64,000 nucleotides of DNA from Elephas maximus indicus (Eukaryota > Chordata > Mammalia > Proboscidea > Elephantidae): the NCBI RefSeq assembly GCF_024166365.1, contig NC_064823.1:3962924-4026923 (forward strand). Direction: 5' to 3'. Shown one piece after another: positions 1 to 12,321 of the stretch. The notes below the pieces were generated by a model that saw only the letters and a list, made by a program, of their open reading frames with translations, made no database searches and was not told where the DNA came from. The number at the start of each line of letters is the position of its first letter. Positions within the stretch are counted from its first letter, which is position 1. Both the position numbers and the translations under genes were made by a program.

Positions 1-89
1 TTTTTTTTTTTTTTTTGGTACATCTTATCATTAGTAATATGTACTACATACAACGTTGCAGCATGTAATTTGCTGATATTATCCTCAGA

Positions 90-480
90 TATTCACTCAC
101 AAATGTTTAATTTTATGATTTACTATTCAAAACACTACCATATACAGTTTTCTGAACTAAATCAGAGGCTTTGGTGGATTGAAAACATGGGTCTAAACAC
201 TGATCACTTTGCTAAAGTCGATAGGCAGATGATCCAGAACCTTCTACAAGTGGAGTTATTACCACAACTGACAAAATGTCAACATTGTTCAACTCTTCTT
301 TGTCAGAGTAAATTTTCATGATTTGTGTTTTATGTATGTACGACTGTATATATGTACATTGTTAAAACATAATTACAAGTTTCCATGTAATGTTTCCAAT
401 CCCCAAAGACAAATAAAGATCGGATTTATAAAGGACTGATAAAGATACTGATTAAAATAAAAAAAAGGCAGTAATAATAA
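90..480 (+). pseudogene. Unidentified exon-like or retrocopy-like segment
   Basis: An open frame runs from about 90 to a TGA at 319-321 (peptide pieces FSELNQRLWWIENMG, HFAKVDRQMIQNLLQ, LPQLTKCQHC), preceded by an AG acceptor-like TTATCCTCAG and followed by AT-rich text with AATAAA at 413-418, a second AATAAA near 456 and A-runs. This is the plan of a last exon or of a processed copy's 3' end. I do not recognise the protein. It may also be chance in an AT-rich intron. Confidence 0.25.
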
Positions 481-574
481 AAACTTGAAAAAAAAAGAGG
501 TATTCGATTTCTATCAGAGCTGGCTTACAACAAATTAGTTGGAATGGAACCCGTCATAAATCGGGAACTACATG

Positions 575-1175
575 TGTATATGGATTACACCTCAACATAA
601 AGAAAAGAAAAATCCTCATAGCTGGGTCAGTAAGCAACATCATGATAAACAGAAAAGACTGAAGTTGTCAAGGATTTCATTTCACTTGGACCCACAATGA
701 ACACCCACTTGGAAGCAGCAGTCAAGAAATCAAATGACATTTTGCATAGAAAAATTTGCAGCAAAAGACCTCTTCAAAATGTTAAAAAGTAAAGATGTAT
801 CATTGAGGACTAAGGTGCACCTAACCCAAGCCATGGTATTTTCAATCGCCTCATAGGCATGCAAAAGCTGGACGACGAATAATAAAGACTGAATAATTGA
901 TGCTTTTGAATTACAGTGTTTGTGAAGACTAAAACTGCCAAAAGAATGAACAAATCTGTCTTGGAAGATGTACAGCCAGAATGCTCCTTAGAAGGGAGGA
1001 TGGCGAGACTTGGTCTCATGTACTCTGGACATGTTATCAGGAGGGACCAGGCCCTGGAGAAGGACATCATGCTAGGTAGAACAAAGAGACAGCAAAAAAA
1101 AGGAAGACCCTCAATGAGATGGACTGACATAGTGGCTGCAACAATGGACTCGAACACAGCAACAACTGTCTGGTG
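575..1175 (+). mobile_element. RTE LINE fragment, 3' part, decayed
   Basis: On the plus strand it aligns by eye with the last third of the full-length copy: TATGGATTACACCTCAACAT, the segment with TCAAAATGTTAAAAAGTAAAGATG, and GGAGAAGGACATCATGCTAGG. It lacks the shared 3' tail and its frames are broken. Confidence 0.85.
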
Positions 1176-1231
1176 CCAGTTCACTCTCTTGCTCTATTGG
1201 TACCACAATCCTTTTTTTTCACTGAGTAACT

Positions 1232-1445
1232 ATTAAAACCAAAAAACTCACTGCCGTCAAGCTGATTCCAACTTATAGTGGCCCTACAGGACAGACTAGA
1301 ACTGCTCCTTAGAGATTCCACGGCTGTAAATTTTTATGGAAGCAGACTGCCACATCTTTGTCCTGCAGAGTGGCTCCTGGGTTTGAACCACTGGCCTTCC
1401 AGGTGGCAGACAAGTGCTTTAACCACTGTAGCACCAGGGCTCCCT
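1232..1445 (-). mobile_element. AfroSINE, long type
   Basis: Antisense tRNA-derived SINE from the 3' tail (ACTGCCGTCAAGCTGATTCC) to the head (GTAGCACCAGGGCTCC). It has the extra middle block seen in long-type copies. Confidence 0.85.
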
Positions 1446-3189
1446 AACCATTAAACACTCTTTGAAATGCTAAGCCAAGCCTAACTTCTGCTTACTGATC
1501 CCAGCTCTGTAAGAGTTCGGTCTTCTCTTACTCACGCTGAACATCTTTGTTCCTCCAGCTTCCTTATACGAATGCTTTAAGTCCGTTTGACATTCTGACG
1601 CTCTGAGGTTGAAACAGGTATTGTTCCCATACTCCTGGATTTTAAAAAACCAGTAAAATTTCAAAAAAAAAATTGAGAATTGAAGCAGGGTTGCTAAGTT
1701 TTAATTTTTCCAAATAATAAGATATTTAAAAAAAATCTATCAGTATTTCACAAAACAAAATGTATCGTAATATTTTTAAAGTAACAAGGAATGAATTTCA
1801 AAACAGATAAGAAAGGTCTGTGAGAATTTTATACTATATTTTTGTGGTGTATCAGTATTAGGGAGTCTCTGGAGGTTTTGGGCCTAGAAGTTAAAATTAT
1901 AAGTATGGTCTTACTATCAGCAAAACTGAGTGTGATAATCACTACCTGCTTTCTGGATACTGCCATATCCCTGTTAATAAAGTGTGAAATCTGCCAGATT
2001 AATTTTATCTTATCTTTCTTCCTTTCTTTTTCAGCATTAAATTATGTCACTTGAGAAGAGAAAATCGAAGGAGGACGACTAACTACCATGAGTAGAATTC
2101 TGCTAAACGAATGCTAAAAACTATGAACCCTGATGCTAGGGACAGAATAAAAACTAAACAAAACTCAAGATATGTACCTATGATTGAGAGCCAGGTATAT
2201 AATAGAATCTGACAATTTTAATGAGAAACACTCAAGTTCGCAGGCAACAAAGGAGCTATGAGGGCAGAGAAACAAGTATAATCAATTATTTAATTACACA
2301 AAAACTAAAGTATAGATGATTTTAAAGCAACCACTATTATTTTCAAGCATAGCACATAAAAATAAACATGAAATCTTATAGGATAATGGTTACCTCTTAA
2401 TTTCTAAAAACTCCATGAATCCCCATAAAACCATACAGGCCAAGAAAAAGAGCATATAAAACGCTCATAGGCCACCCCCACAGTATTATGAAGAGACGAA
2501 GCAACTACAAACTCCAACTTACGTGTAAGTGTATAAACATCCAAAACCGAAGCTCCAATGGGAACTGTCCAAAAGAGAAAAGAATGTATCAAGGTCCTAC
2601 TGGTGGGTGAATACATGTAATATTAACTAGGATTCTCCCTCAGGAGAGGGTCCCATACTGAGAGCAAGTACTGACAGCAGATCTGAAATATAAATGATGA
2701 GAGCCAATGGCCACTGAGGAATCAAAAAAAAAAAAAAAGGTTTAGAAAGTGAGGACTAAAGGTGTCAGTCCTAGCAGAGACTTTTGGGAGAGAGGGTGGC
2801 ATTTTAGGAGAAGGTGTCACTTAAAGAAGGTGAAGGGAAAGAAGAAAACAAATGAATATAAGGACCGTACTAAAACAAGACAGAACTATAAGTGGGGAAG
2901 GCCATTTATTTAAAAAACAGTATTTCACTGTGGCAACAAAAGACAGTAGTCTTGAACTAAGACACTGCGTAAACCATCCAAACTCTGTTCCAAAAATAAA
3001 ATTGCCTATATTGCTAGTCCAGGAAAATCTAGCACAAATAAAATCTAGCACAAACTAGCATCCGTACCAAGTTACTTACAAGAAGTAAAAAAAACTTTTT
3101 GGTAGATAAAGAACATAGCAAAAACTACGCTATCTAAACAGTACAGATGCAATACAACACTGTGCAAATTAAAAATAATTAAGTAACGA
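1446..3189. other. Intronic sequence, nothing recognised
   Basis: AT-rich NAA15 intron sequence with short A-runs. Small open frames here show no family features. Confidence 0.6.
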
Positions 3190-3345
3190 ATGCAGACATT
3201 AAAAAAAAAAATTTATCATAGAATCGATTTCGACTCAGTGACCCCAGGATAGAGAACTGCCCCCATAGGGTTTCTAAGGAGAAGCTGGTAGATTATTCGG
3301 ACTGCCAACCAGCTGTACCTTGCCAAAGCTCTTTATCACTGTGCA
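3190..3345 (-). mobile_element. AfroSINE, diverged
   Basis: Antisense; ATAGAATCGATTTCGACTCA tail and TAGGGTTTCTAAGGAGAAGC body are recognisable. Confidence 0.7.
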
Positions 3346-3349
3346 GACA

Positions 3350-4570
3350 TGAAAGAACACACCAAATCAGAAATACAAAAATTTAGAATAGATTGGACAA
3401 TACAGGAAGATATAAAATGGGAACAGACTGGACTCAGAAAAGAAACAAAAAAATACTAGAAAATCATCTCAAAAATGAAGACTAAATTAGAAGATGCCCT
3501 AGAAAGAATAGATATGCTGTGAAGAGACATAAAAATAGGAATGGTTCTCAAACAAATGAAACAGAAGTGAAAAGAATCTAAGAAAAAGTGATATAGAAAA
3601 AAAGGCAGAGAAAATACAATAGGGAATGTTAAAATAGAACAAAGCTATTAGTCAAACCGTAATTCAGGAAAATTTCTTGAATTAAAAGAAAACATCAGTC
3701 TACATGCTGAAACCACATACCTGTGGAAAATTTACTCAAAATAGTCAACACAGAGAAACATACCTATAAACCTATAAAACAATTTAATTTTAAAAATAAA
3801 GAAAAAACCCTCCAATGTCCAAGCAGAAAAACCAAGTCATCTACAAAGAAAAGAAAATCAGGTTGATATTGGCAACATACAAGCAAGACAACAGCAAGGC
3901 AATATTGTCAAGAAACTTAAGGTGTGAGCCAAAGATTTTATGTCCAGCCAAACTTTTCTTCGAATATCAAGGGTATAGGGAAACAGTTCAAATTTGTAAG
4001 AACTCAAGAATTACTTCCACAAGCATTCCTGAAGAATCTACGGGATGATGCGCTTCATCCAAATTAGAGATGATTGGAGGAAAAAAAATCAGCAAAAGGT
4101 CAGCCAGTGAGTATTAACTATATTTAATTACAGAAGTAAATCTAAAAAAAGGTGTTGATGGCTGCGCAAGAATCATCTGTAAAATAATATGCTCCTACAA
4201 ATTAAAAATAACTTAAAAAAAAAAACAGGAAAGAAGAAAGTAGATTAAGCTCATTCACTGTGTCACACAGAAGAGGTAAGATTAAGTGGATTTAATTTAA
4301 AGACAACAATCCAAATAGTAGGTACCTAAATAAGAAAAAATAAAGACGACAACCCAAATAGTAGACACCTAAATAAGAAAAAAAGATGTCTAAGGGAATT
4401 TTGAAACAGTATTAATATAAAAGTAACAGGCTAGGAAAAAACACAAACCTTCCTAAAAAGAGAAAAACATACAAAAAATAAAGCAAAACACCATCAAACA
4501 AAATACACAGTAAGGATAACATAAAACAAAGATGAGGTCAAGTTATTAAAAAAAAAAGCCGAAGTTCATA
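3350..4570 (+). mobile_element. HAL1-like (half-L1) LINE remnant
   Basis: An A-rich sequence with the order of features of a HAL1 3' region: ORF1-like AAAGAA-rich coiled-coil remains, then TTTTATGTCCAGCCAAACTT and TGATGCGCTTCATCCAAAT-type blocks. No intact frame. It contains a 43-bp tandem duplication at 4299-4385. Confidence 0.55.
4299..4385. repeat. 43-bp tandem duplication
   Basis: Two copies of an A-rich unit (AAAGACAACAATCCAAATAG...), at 4299-4341 and 4342-4385, differing at a few positions. Confidence 0.85.
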
Positions 4571-4579
4571 ATAGACTAT

Positions 4580-4710
4580 ACCTACAACACAGCACGTACT
4601 AATTCATGCGCTTTACCATTTGCCAGGCACTTTCACACGTATCTCATTACATGCCCTGTGAGCTAAGTCAAAGAAGTATTATATTTTTCTTTGTACTCAG
4701 ATTTGTAAAC
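4580..4710. mobile_element. MIR-like fragment
   Basis: GCCAGGCACTTTCACACGTATCTCATTACA and a following old-MIR pattern in shortened form; the core TTGCCAGGCACTTT is visible. Confidence 0.55.
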
Positions 4711-4726
4711 TGACTCTTAGAGAGGC

Positions 4727-4897
4727 TAAAAACCAAAAACCAAACCTGTTACCATCAAGTTGATTCTGACTCATAGCAACTCTAGAGGACAGAGTAGAAC
4801 TGCCCCCATAGGGTTTCCAAGGAGCGGCTGGTGGATCTGAACTGCCGACCTTTTGGTTAGCAGCCAAGCTCTTAACCACCGTGCCACCAGAGTTCCT
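4727..4897 (-). mobile_element. AfroSINE
   Basis: Antisense full-length-looking copy, AAACCAAACCTGTTACCATC to GTGCCACCAGAGTTCC. Confidence 0.9.
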
Positions 4898-5084
4898 AAA
4901 GAAGCTAAGTGATCCCAAAAAATCAAAACAAACAAACAGAGAGCAAGGATTCAAACCCAGACTTTCCAGCTCTGAATCTATAGTTCTTTTCACACCTGGC
5001 TTCTCTTCCTTTTAGCATCAAAATTGTTTCAAAACACAAACTGATTTTCTACATTCTACTTTAGCCTTAAAAGCCTGTGAGTGG

Positions 5085-5690
5085 CCGTCTAAGCTATTCC
5101 ACTGGTCTCACCCCATGTGGAACGAGGGAGAATGAAGAAAACCAAAGACACAAGGGAAAGGCTAGTCCAAAGGACTAATGGACCACCACTACCACAGCCT
5201 CCACCAGAGCAAGTCCAGCACGACTAGATGGTGCCCAGCTACCACGACCAACTGCCCTGACAGGGATCATTAAAAGAGGGTCCTGGACAGAGCTGGAGAA
5301 AAATGTAGAACAAAATTCTAACTCACAAAAAAAGACCAGGCTTACTGCCCTGACAGAGATTGGAGAAATCCGAGAGTATGGCCTCTGGACACCATTTTAG
5401 CTCAGTAATGAAGTCACTTCTGAGGTTCACCTTTCAGCCAAAGATTAGACAGGCCCATAAAACAGGAGAAGACTTAAGGGGCACACCAGACCATGGGCAA
5501 GTTCGAGAAGGCAGGAGGGGACAGGAAAGCTGGTAATAGGGAACTCAAGGTTGAGAAGGTGTTGACGTGTCATGGGGCTCGTAACCAAAGTCACAAAACA
5601 ATATGTATACTAATTGTTTAATGAGAAGCTAGTTTGTTCTGTAAACCTTCATCTAAAGTACAATAATTAGGAAAAAAAACACAAATTGAG
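5085..5690 (+). mobile_element. L1-type LINE 3' UTR, sense copy
   Basis: The end TGTAAACCTTCATCTAAAGT(ACAATAA) is the sense counterpart of the L1 tails elsewhere in the window. The body is a GC-richer 3' UTR subtype that I recognise as common in elephant DNA. Confidence 0.7.
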
Positions 5691-5952
5691 CAAATGCATA
5701 ATATTTTATTTCTTTGGTTTTAAAACATTTCTTAGCCTCTCCACAAAAATCTTTAGAATGAATTAGAGTGAAACTTTTGATACTCTAGGTATAAAGTTTC
5801 TAACAAAGAAAAAATAGTTGGAAGAGGCTTAAGTCTCCTTCATTATCATTCAGTGGTAGCAGCAATGAGGATGGCAAAAAATGTGACACGGTCTCAGGTA
5901 CTAGATACAAGAATAGGGCCCTGGCTTAGTAAAAGGCCATACTTCAGAGTAA

Positions 5953-6163
5953 GGAAAAAGAAAATCAGTTGCCATCGAGTCCGCTCCGACTCAAGGGACC
6001 CTGTGTGTCAAAGTAGAACTGTGCCCCATAGAGTTTTCAATGGCTAATTTTCAGAAAAAGATCGCTACACTTTTCTTCTGAGGCACCTATGGGTAAACTC
6101 GAGCCACCAACCTTTCAGTTTGCAGCCGAGCATGTAAAATGAATGAACTATCCAGGGAGTCCA
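5953..6163 (-). mobile_element. AfroSINE, long type
   Basis: Antisense; TTGCCATCGAGTCCGCTCCG tail and CAACCTTTCAGTTTGCAGCC near the head. Confidence 0.8.
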
Positions 6164-6178
6164 GAGTAAAGGAAAACT

Positions 6179-6339
6179 CAAACCAAACCCACTGCCATCG
6201 AGTCAATTCCGACTCAGAGCGACCCTACAGGACACAGTAGAGGTACCCCATACAGTTTCTAAAGGGCAGCTGGTGGATTCAAGCCGCCGGTGTTTTGGTT
6301 AGCAACCGAGCTCTTAGCCACGCCGCCACCAGGGCTCCA
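6179..6339 (-). mobile_element. AfroSINE
   Basis: Antisense copy directly beside the previous one, CAAACCCACTGCCATCGAG to GCCGCCACCAGGGCTCC. Confidence 0.9.
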
Positions 6340-8327
6340 GAGTAAAGTAAGAGCTAACCAAACACTGATTATGTGATCTCTACATCACTATGTAAGATAA
6401 TGTAGTTAGTTCTTACTATAACACTTGTTTTGAAAACACCCATTTGCTACAACACGATTGAGATATTACCAAACAGTCTGAGCACAATGTATGTCAAATT
6501 TCATGTTTGCTTCAGAAACTAGGTGAACGTAGAAAACTGCACTGAGCTGAAACCAGCCAAAGAGGAAAACATAGCACATATGCACACACCTCAAACATCT
6601 ACCACTTCAGTTCACCTTGTGTTATGAGCCACACCCATCTACATCTGGTGTTTTAACTTTCTGTCAGGTGTCAGATAACCTCCTTCAACCACTTCACAAT
6701 AACTCACAAGCTGCAATTCTTTCAATGCCCACTTTCACAAGCAAACTGCAGGTCTTTTTCAAGGTACAAATGCTGTATTTATTGTAGTATTTATGTATTT
6801 GTTAACCATCTGACATATACAAAACTGTGCTGCCATTTTTATTAGATTCTATCTTTGTTCTTAATCTGTCACTAATGAAGGTTTTGAGTGCTGTGTCCGA
6901 ACCCATTTTCCCCATAAATCCTATGGTTTTTAATGAGTAATTCTGCCTAGCACAGTAGCTTTCAGGAACCCACATGTCCTGATATATCAGGACTGACTGT
7001 ATAAAAAGCAAACAGAAGTAAATTTTGAACAATGTAATCACGAATACTAGCTGCACTTATAATTCCCTCAAAAGAGTGTTGCAAGGATTCTATCAGTTAA
7101 CATGTAAAAAGCCTGGCATAAAATCTGGCTCAAAACAGACGTTCAATATATGTCAGTTTACTTCATTTCTCCCTTCTTAAAGACTCTGACTCAGCCTCAA
7201 GTACTGATAACCAAAGGAGATCTTGCAATCTTTAGTGAGCTCTCCCTGAAAAACAAAGAGTAGCATATAAACTGTAAGACGTTATCATGTAAAAAAAATA
7301 ATATTTTGTTATATTGGAACGCCAGCCACGTGTGCAAGTAGATGGCCAACTCTAAGGCTTTTTTAGGTCTGCATTTTTTAAAGCAAACTTTCATTTCTCC
7401 TTTTACATACACTCAGATAAAACAACTCTTCACAGATGCTATAGAGGAAAGTTAAATAATCTCCTCTGTAACAAAATCAAATGGAATCTACAAGGTTACA
7501 AATATTACTGACTTCAAACAAGATTATAGGTTTCCCAGTAGGCCTTAATAGAAATTTCAAATTACTGCAACTGAAGATTTGTTCACATTATACAAATAAA
7601 AAAATCTCAGTTGAGTAACATATACCAGGTAAGAAAACTATTAACGTCCATATCATTTATTTCTACACTGTAATTTTTATTTTACTTTCAAATGGCAAAA
7701 AACAAAGATCATTTTTATTAAATGAAAAATTTAAGAAATTATTTTAATTCCACATTAAGTAGTATTATAATTCATAGCTTATGGAGGGGGGACTAAATAC
7801 AACAAGTTAAGCTCATTTTTTTAAGTTACAACTTCAATACAATGTAATTTTGCACAACACGCAGCACAAAATGACTTAGATATAAGCGTACAGCTAACAT
7901 TGCAGGGAAATCCCCCTGAATTAAGACTACAAACACAGCATAAAATCCCTCCAACACCACAATACACAATATTTATACTAAGAATCACCACTCTCGTAAA
8001 GCTCTTCACTTTCTTGTCTCACCATCAGCACTGGCAACCGACATTCTTTCAGAACCATTTTATACTAAGAAACTAAGTTTTTCTCGCTTCGATAGAGTTA
8101 TTGCCTATAGAGAGTAAAGCTGTTTTTAGATGTGAATGCTAATGGCTGATTAAGCTTACTGATTAGCTAAGTGGCTTGCACTCCCACACCAACATCCCAG
8201 CATACCTTTCCAAACTCCACGAACTCAACTTGATTAAAATTTTTTTTCCCAGAAACTACACTCATAAAACAACTTGAAACTATGATTTTTTTTTCCATTT
8301 TATATTCCTGTTTCACGTGGTCATATA

Positions 8328-8445
8328 CAGTGGTCCTCAACCTTGACTGTGTCAAATCAGTTGTACGGCTTTATAAAACTACAGACGACGAAGCCCTACT
8401 GAGACTGTGATTCAGCAGGGGCCTCGCAACAAACTCATTTCCTTT
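8328..8445. mobile_element. MER5-like hAT fragment
   Basis: CAGTGGTCCTCAACCTTGACTG matches the end of MER5-type non-autonomous hAT elements; the rest is diverged. Confidence 0.55.
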
Positions 8446-8479
8446 GGGTGCCGTTTTCCTCCAATGCTAAAACAAGCAA

Positions 8480-8512
8480 ACACCCAGCAACCCAGTGCCG
8501 TCGAGTCCAAAA
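8480..8512 (-). mobile_element. AfroSINE/RTE 3'-tail fragment
   Basis: Only CAACCCAGTGCCGTCGAGTCC remains, too short to tell the SINE from its LINE partner. Confidence 0.45.
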
Positions 8513-9085
8513 ATAAGACCTCCCTCTTACTAGGCTTTTGTGACGAGAAGAAAGCCATGTAAAGAAATATTATGATTCATTCACAAATGAAACTTCCAAG
8601 GTCTTACCTGATAATACAGGTTCTGCCCAATATCCTACAATTACCTTTCGTAATAATGTGCTCTACAACGCCACAGCCCAGTTTACCTCTCTTCTCAAAT
8701 ATCTTTATGCTAGCACATAATCCAAAGATTTTCTTCTCCTGCCCTGTAATCACTGTTTTAATGGTCATTTCATACAACAAATATTTATAAAACATCTATA
8801 TGTACATCATTCTAACATGCAGACACAAGTAGTTCACAGTTCAAAAAGCTCCTATCTTCATGAAAATTACACTTTAATTGCATAAGACATATAAACATAC
8901 AAATAAATCTCAGATGGCGATAAGTAATACAAAGAAAAATAAAGCAGGGGAGAAAAATAAGACTGGGGAGCATATGGTCAATTAAAGTCTCTACAATATT
9001 TACAGGACATTTGAACAGAGTCCTAAAAGAAATGAGAGGAAGTGAGCCACGCACGTATTTGGGGAAGAAATTTTTCAGTATATAA

Positions 9086-9095
9086 CCCTTTGTAT
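9086..9095. repeat. Target-site duplication of the RTE, left copy
   Basis: CCCTTTGTAT, identical to 12312-12321. Confidence 0.85.
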
Positions 9096-12000
9096 GCTGT
9101 TGTTGTTAGGTGCCGTCGAGTCAGTTCCAACTCATAGTGACCCTATGCACAACAGAACAAAACATTTCCCTCTCCTGCACCATCCTTACAACCCTTGTTA
9201 TGCTTGAGCTCACTGTTGCAGCCACTGTGTCAATCCACCTCATTGAAAGTCTTTCTCTTTCTGCTGACCCTGTACTCTGCCAAGCATGATGTCCTTCTCC
9301 AGGGACTGATCCCTCCTGACAACACGTCCAAAGTATGTAAGACACAGTCTTGCCATCCTTGCCTCTAAGGAGCATTCTGGCCGCACTTCTTCCAAGACAG
9401 ATCTGTTTGTTCTTTTGGCAGTCCATGGTATATTCAATATTCTTCGCCAACACCACAATTCAAAGGCGTCAATTCTTCTTCAGTCTTCCTTATTCATTGT
9501 CCAGCTTTCACATGCATATGATGTGATTGACAATACCACGGCGTGGGTCAGGTACACCTTAGTCTTCAGGGTGACATCTTTGCTCTTCAACACTTTCAAG
9601 AGGTCCTTTGCAGCAGATTTACCCAATGCAATGCGTCTTTTGATTTCTTGACTGCTGCTTCTGTGGCTGTTGATTGTGGATCCAAGTAAAATGAAATCCT
9701 GAACAACTTCAATCTTTTCTCCGTTTATCATTATGTTACTCATTGGTCCAGTTGTGAGGATTTTTGTTTTATGTTGAGGTGCAGTCCATACTGAAGGCTG
9801 TCGTCTTTGATCTTCATTAGTAAGTGTTTCAAGCCCTCTTCACTTTCAGCAAGCAAGGCTGTGTCATCTGCATGACGCAGGTTGTTAATGAGTCTTCCTC
9901 CAATCCTAACGCCCGGTACTTCTTCATATAGTCCAGCTTCTCGGATTATTTGTTCAGCATACAGATTAAATAGGTATGGTGAAAGAATACAACCCTGAAG
10001 CACACCTTTCCTGACTTCAAACCAATCAGTATTCCCTTGTTCTGTCCAAACAACTGCCTCTTGATCTATGTAAAGGTTCCTCATGAGCACAATTAAGTGT
10101 TCTGGAATTCCCATTCTTCACAACGTTATCCATAGTTTGTTATGATCCACAGAGTCAAATGCCTTTGCATAGTCAATAAAACACAGGTAAACATCTTTCT
10201 GGTATTCTCTGCTTTCATCCAGGATCCATCTGACATCAGCAATGATATCCCTGGTTCCACGGCCTCTTCTGAAACTGGCCTGAATTTCTGCAAGTTCCCT
10301 GTTGATATACTGCTGCAGCCATTTTTGAATGATCTTCAGCAAAATTTTGCTTCTGTGTGATATTAACGATATTGTTCTATAATTTCCACATTCAGTTGGA
10401 TCACCTTTCTTGGGAATAGGCATAAATACAGATCTTTTCCAGTCAGTTGGCCAGGAAGCTGTCTTCCATATTTCTTGCCATAGAAGACTGAGCACCTCCA
10501 GCGCTGCATCTGTTTGTTGAAACATCTCAATTGATATTCCATCAATTCCTGGAGCCTTGTTTTTCGCCAATGCCTTCAGAGCAGCTTGGACTTCTTCCTT
10601 CAGTACCATCGGTTCCTGATCATATGCCACCTCTTGAAATGGTTGAATATCGACTAATTCCTCTTGGTATAATGACTCTGTGTATTCCTCCCATCGTCTT
10701 TTGATGCTTCCTGCGTCGTTTAATATTTTCCCCATGGAATTCTTCACTATTGCAACTCGAGGCTTGAATCTTTTCTTCAGTTCTTTCAGCTTGAGAAACG
10801 CCGAGCGCGTTCTTCCCTTTTGGTTTTCCATCTCCAGCTCTCTGCACATGTCGTTACAATACTTTACTTTGTCTTCTGGAGAGGCCCTTTGAAATATTCT
10901 TTTCAGTTCTTTTATTTCATCAATTCTTCCTTTTGCTTTAGCTGCTCGGCACTCAAGAGCAAGTTTCAGAGTCTCCTCTGACATCCATCTTGGTCTTTTC
11001 TTTCTTTCCTGTCTTTTCAGTGACCTCTTGCTTTCTTTATGGATGATGTCCTTGATGGCATTCCACAACTCGTCTGGTCTGCGGTCACCACTGTTCAATG
11101 CATCAAATCTATTCTTCAGATGGTCTCTAAATTCAGGTGCGATATACTCAAGGTCATATTTCGGCTCTCCTGGACTTGCTCTGGTTTTCTTCAGTTTCAG
11201 CTTGAACTTGCATAGGAGCAACTGATGGTCTGTTCCACAGTCGGCCCCTGGCCTTGTTCTGACTGATGATATTGAGCTTTTCCATCGTCTCTTTCCACAG
11301 ATGTAGTCAGTTTGATTTGTGTGCTCCATCTGGCGAGGTCCATGTGTATAGTCGCTCTTTATGTTGGTGAAAGAAGGTATCTGCAATGAAGAAAATTCAT
11401 TCATTCTATCATTCGGTCTCCGGCATTGTTTCTATCACCAAGGCGATATTTTCCAACCTCTGATCCTTCTTCTTTGTTTCCAACTTTCGAATTAAAATCA
11501 CCAGTAATTATCAATGCGTCTTGATTGCATGTTCGATCAATTTCAGACTGCAGCAGCTGATAAAAATCTTCTATTTCTTATCTTTGGCCCTAGTGGTTGG
11601 TGCGTAAATTTGAATAATAGTCGTATTAACTGGTCTTCCTTGTAGGCGTACGGATATTATCCTATCACTGACAGCATTGTACTTCAGAATAGATCTTGAA
11701 ACGTTCTTTTGACGATGAATGCAACACCATTCCTCTTTGAGTTGCCATTCCCAGCACAGCAGACTTTATGATTGTCCAATTCAAAAGGGCCAGTACCAGT
11801 CCATTTCAGCTCACTAATGCCTAGGATATCGATGTTTATGCATTCCATTTCATTTTTGACCGTTTCCAATTTTCCTAGAGTCATACTTCGTACATTCCAG
11901 GTTCTGATTATTAATGGATGTTTGCAGCTGTTTCTTCTTATTCTGAGTCGTGCCACATCAGCAAATGAAGGTCCTGAAAGCTTGACTCCATCCACGTCAC

Positions 12001-12311
12001 TAAGGTCGACTCTACTTTGAGGAGGCAGCTCTTCCCCAGTCATCTTTTGAGTGCCTTCCAACCTGGGGGGCCCATCTTCCGGCACTATATCAGACAATGT
12101 TCCGCTGCTATTCATAAGGTTTTCACTGGCTAATGCTTTTCAGAAGTAGACTGCCGGGTCCTTCTTCCTAGTCTGTCTTAGTCTGGAAGCTCAGCTGAAA
12201 CCTGTCCTTCATGGGTGACCCTGCTGGTATCTGAATACCAGTGGCATAGCTTCCAGCATCACAGCAACACACAAGCCCCCAGAGTACAACAAAGTGACAG
12301 ACACGTGGGGG
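9096..12311 (-). mobile_element. Full-length RTE-clade LINE (afrotherian RTE1 type)
   Basis: RTE LINEs encode an AP-like endonuclease and a reverse transcriptase and move by target-primed reverse transcription. The copy is bounded by a 10-bp duplication CCCTTTGTAT (9086-9095 and 12312-12321), so both ends appear present at about 3.2 kb. Reading on the minus strand, a start near 12115 opens a frame with endonuclease sequence (IIRTWNVRSM, DILGISELKW). The long frame 11404-10118 covers the linker and RT blocks APGIDGI, PIPKKGDPTECGNYR, FRRGRGTRDI and FIDYAKAFDSVDHNKLW; 10114-9740 continues in the same frame after one in-frame TGA that looks like CpG decay of an Arg codon, and holds GVLQGCILSPYLFNLYAEQ and the active-site box, here HADD instead of YADD. 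Frames change after about 9745. The 3' end reads ...GACTCGACGGCACC then a short AAC-rich tail. It is a dead copy, in sense orientation within NAA15 intron 1. Confidence 0.93.
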
Positions 12312-12321
12312 CCCTTTGTAT
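12312..12321. repeat. Target-site duplication of the RTE, right copy
   Basis: CCCTTTGTAT, identical to 9086-9095. Confidence 0.85.

Larger units (their letters stand above)
6340..9085. other. Intronic sequence, mostly unassigned
   Basis: AT-rich. Only a MER5-like piece (8328-8445), a SINE-tail fragment (8480-8512) and, at about 8800-9060, a stretch that may be an old L2/L3-like repeat stand out. Confidence 0.55.

Noticed and set aside
10118-11404. A 428-codon open frame that could be taken for a host gene
   Set aside because: It contains the linker and RT blocks of the RTE LINE and lies within the element bounded by target duplications.
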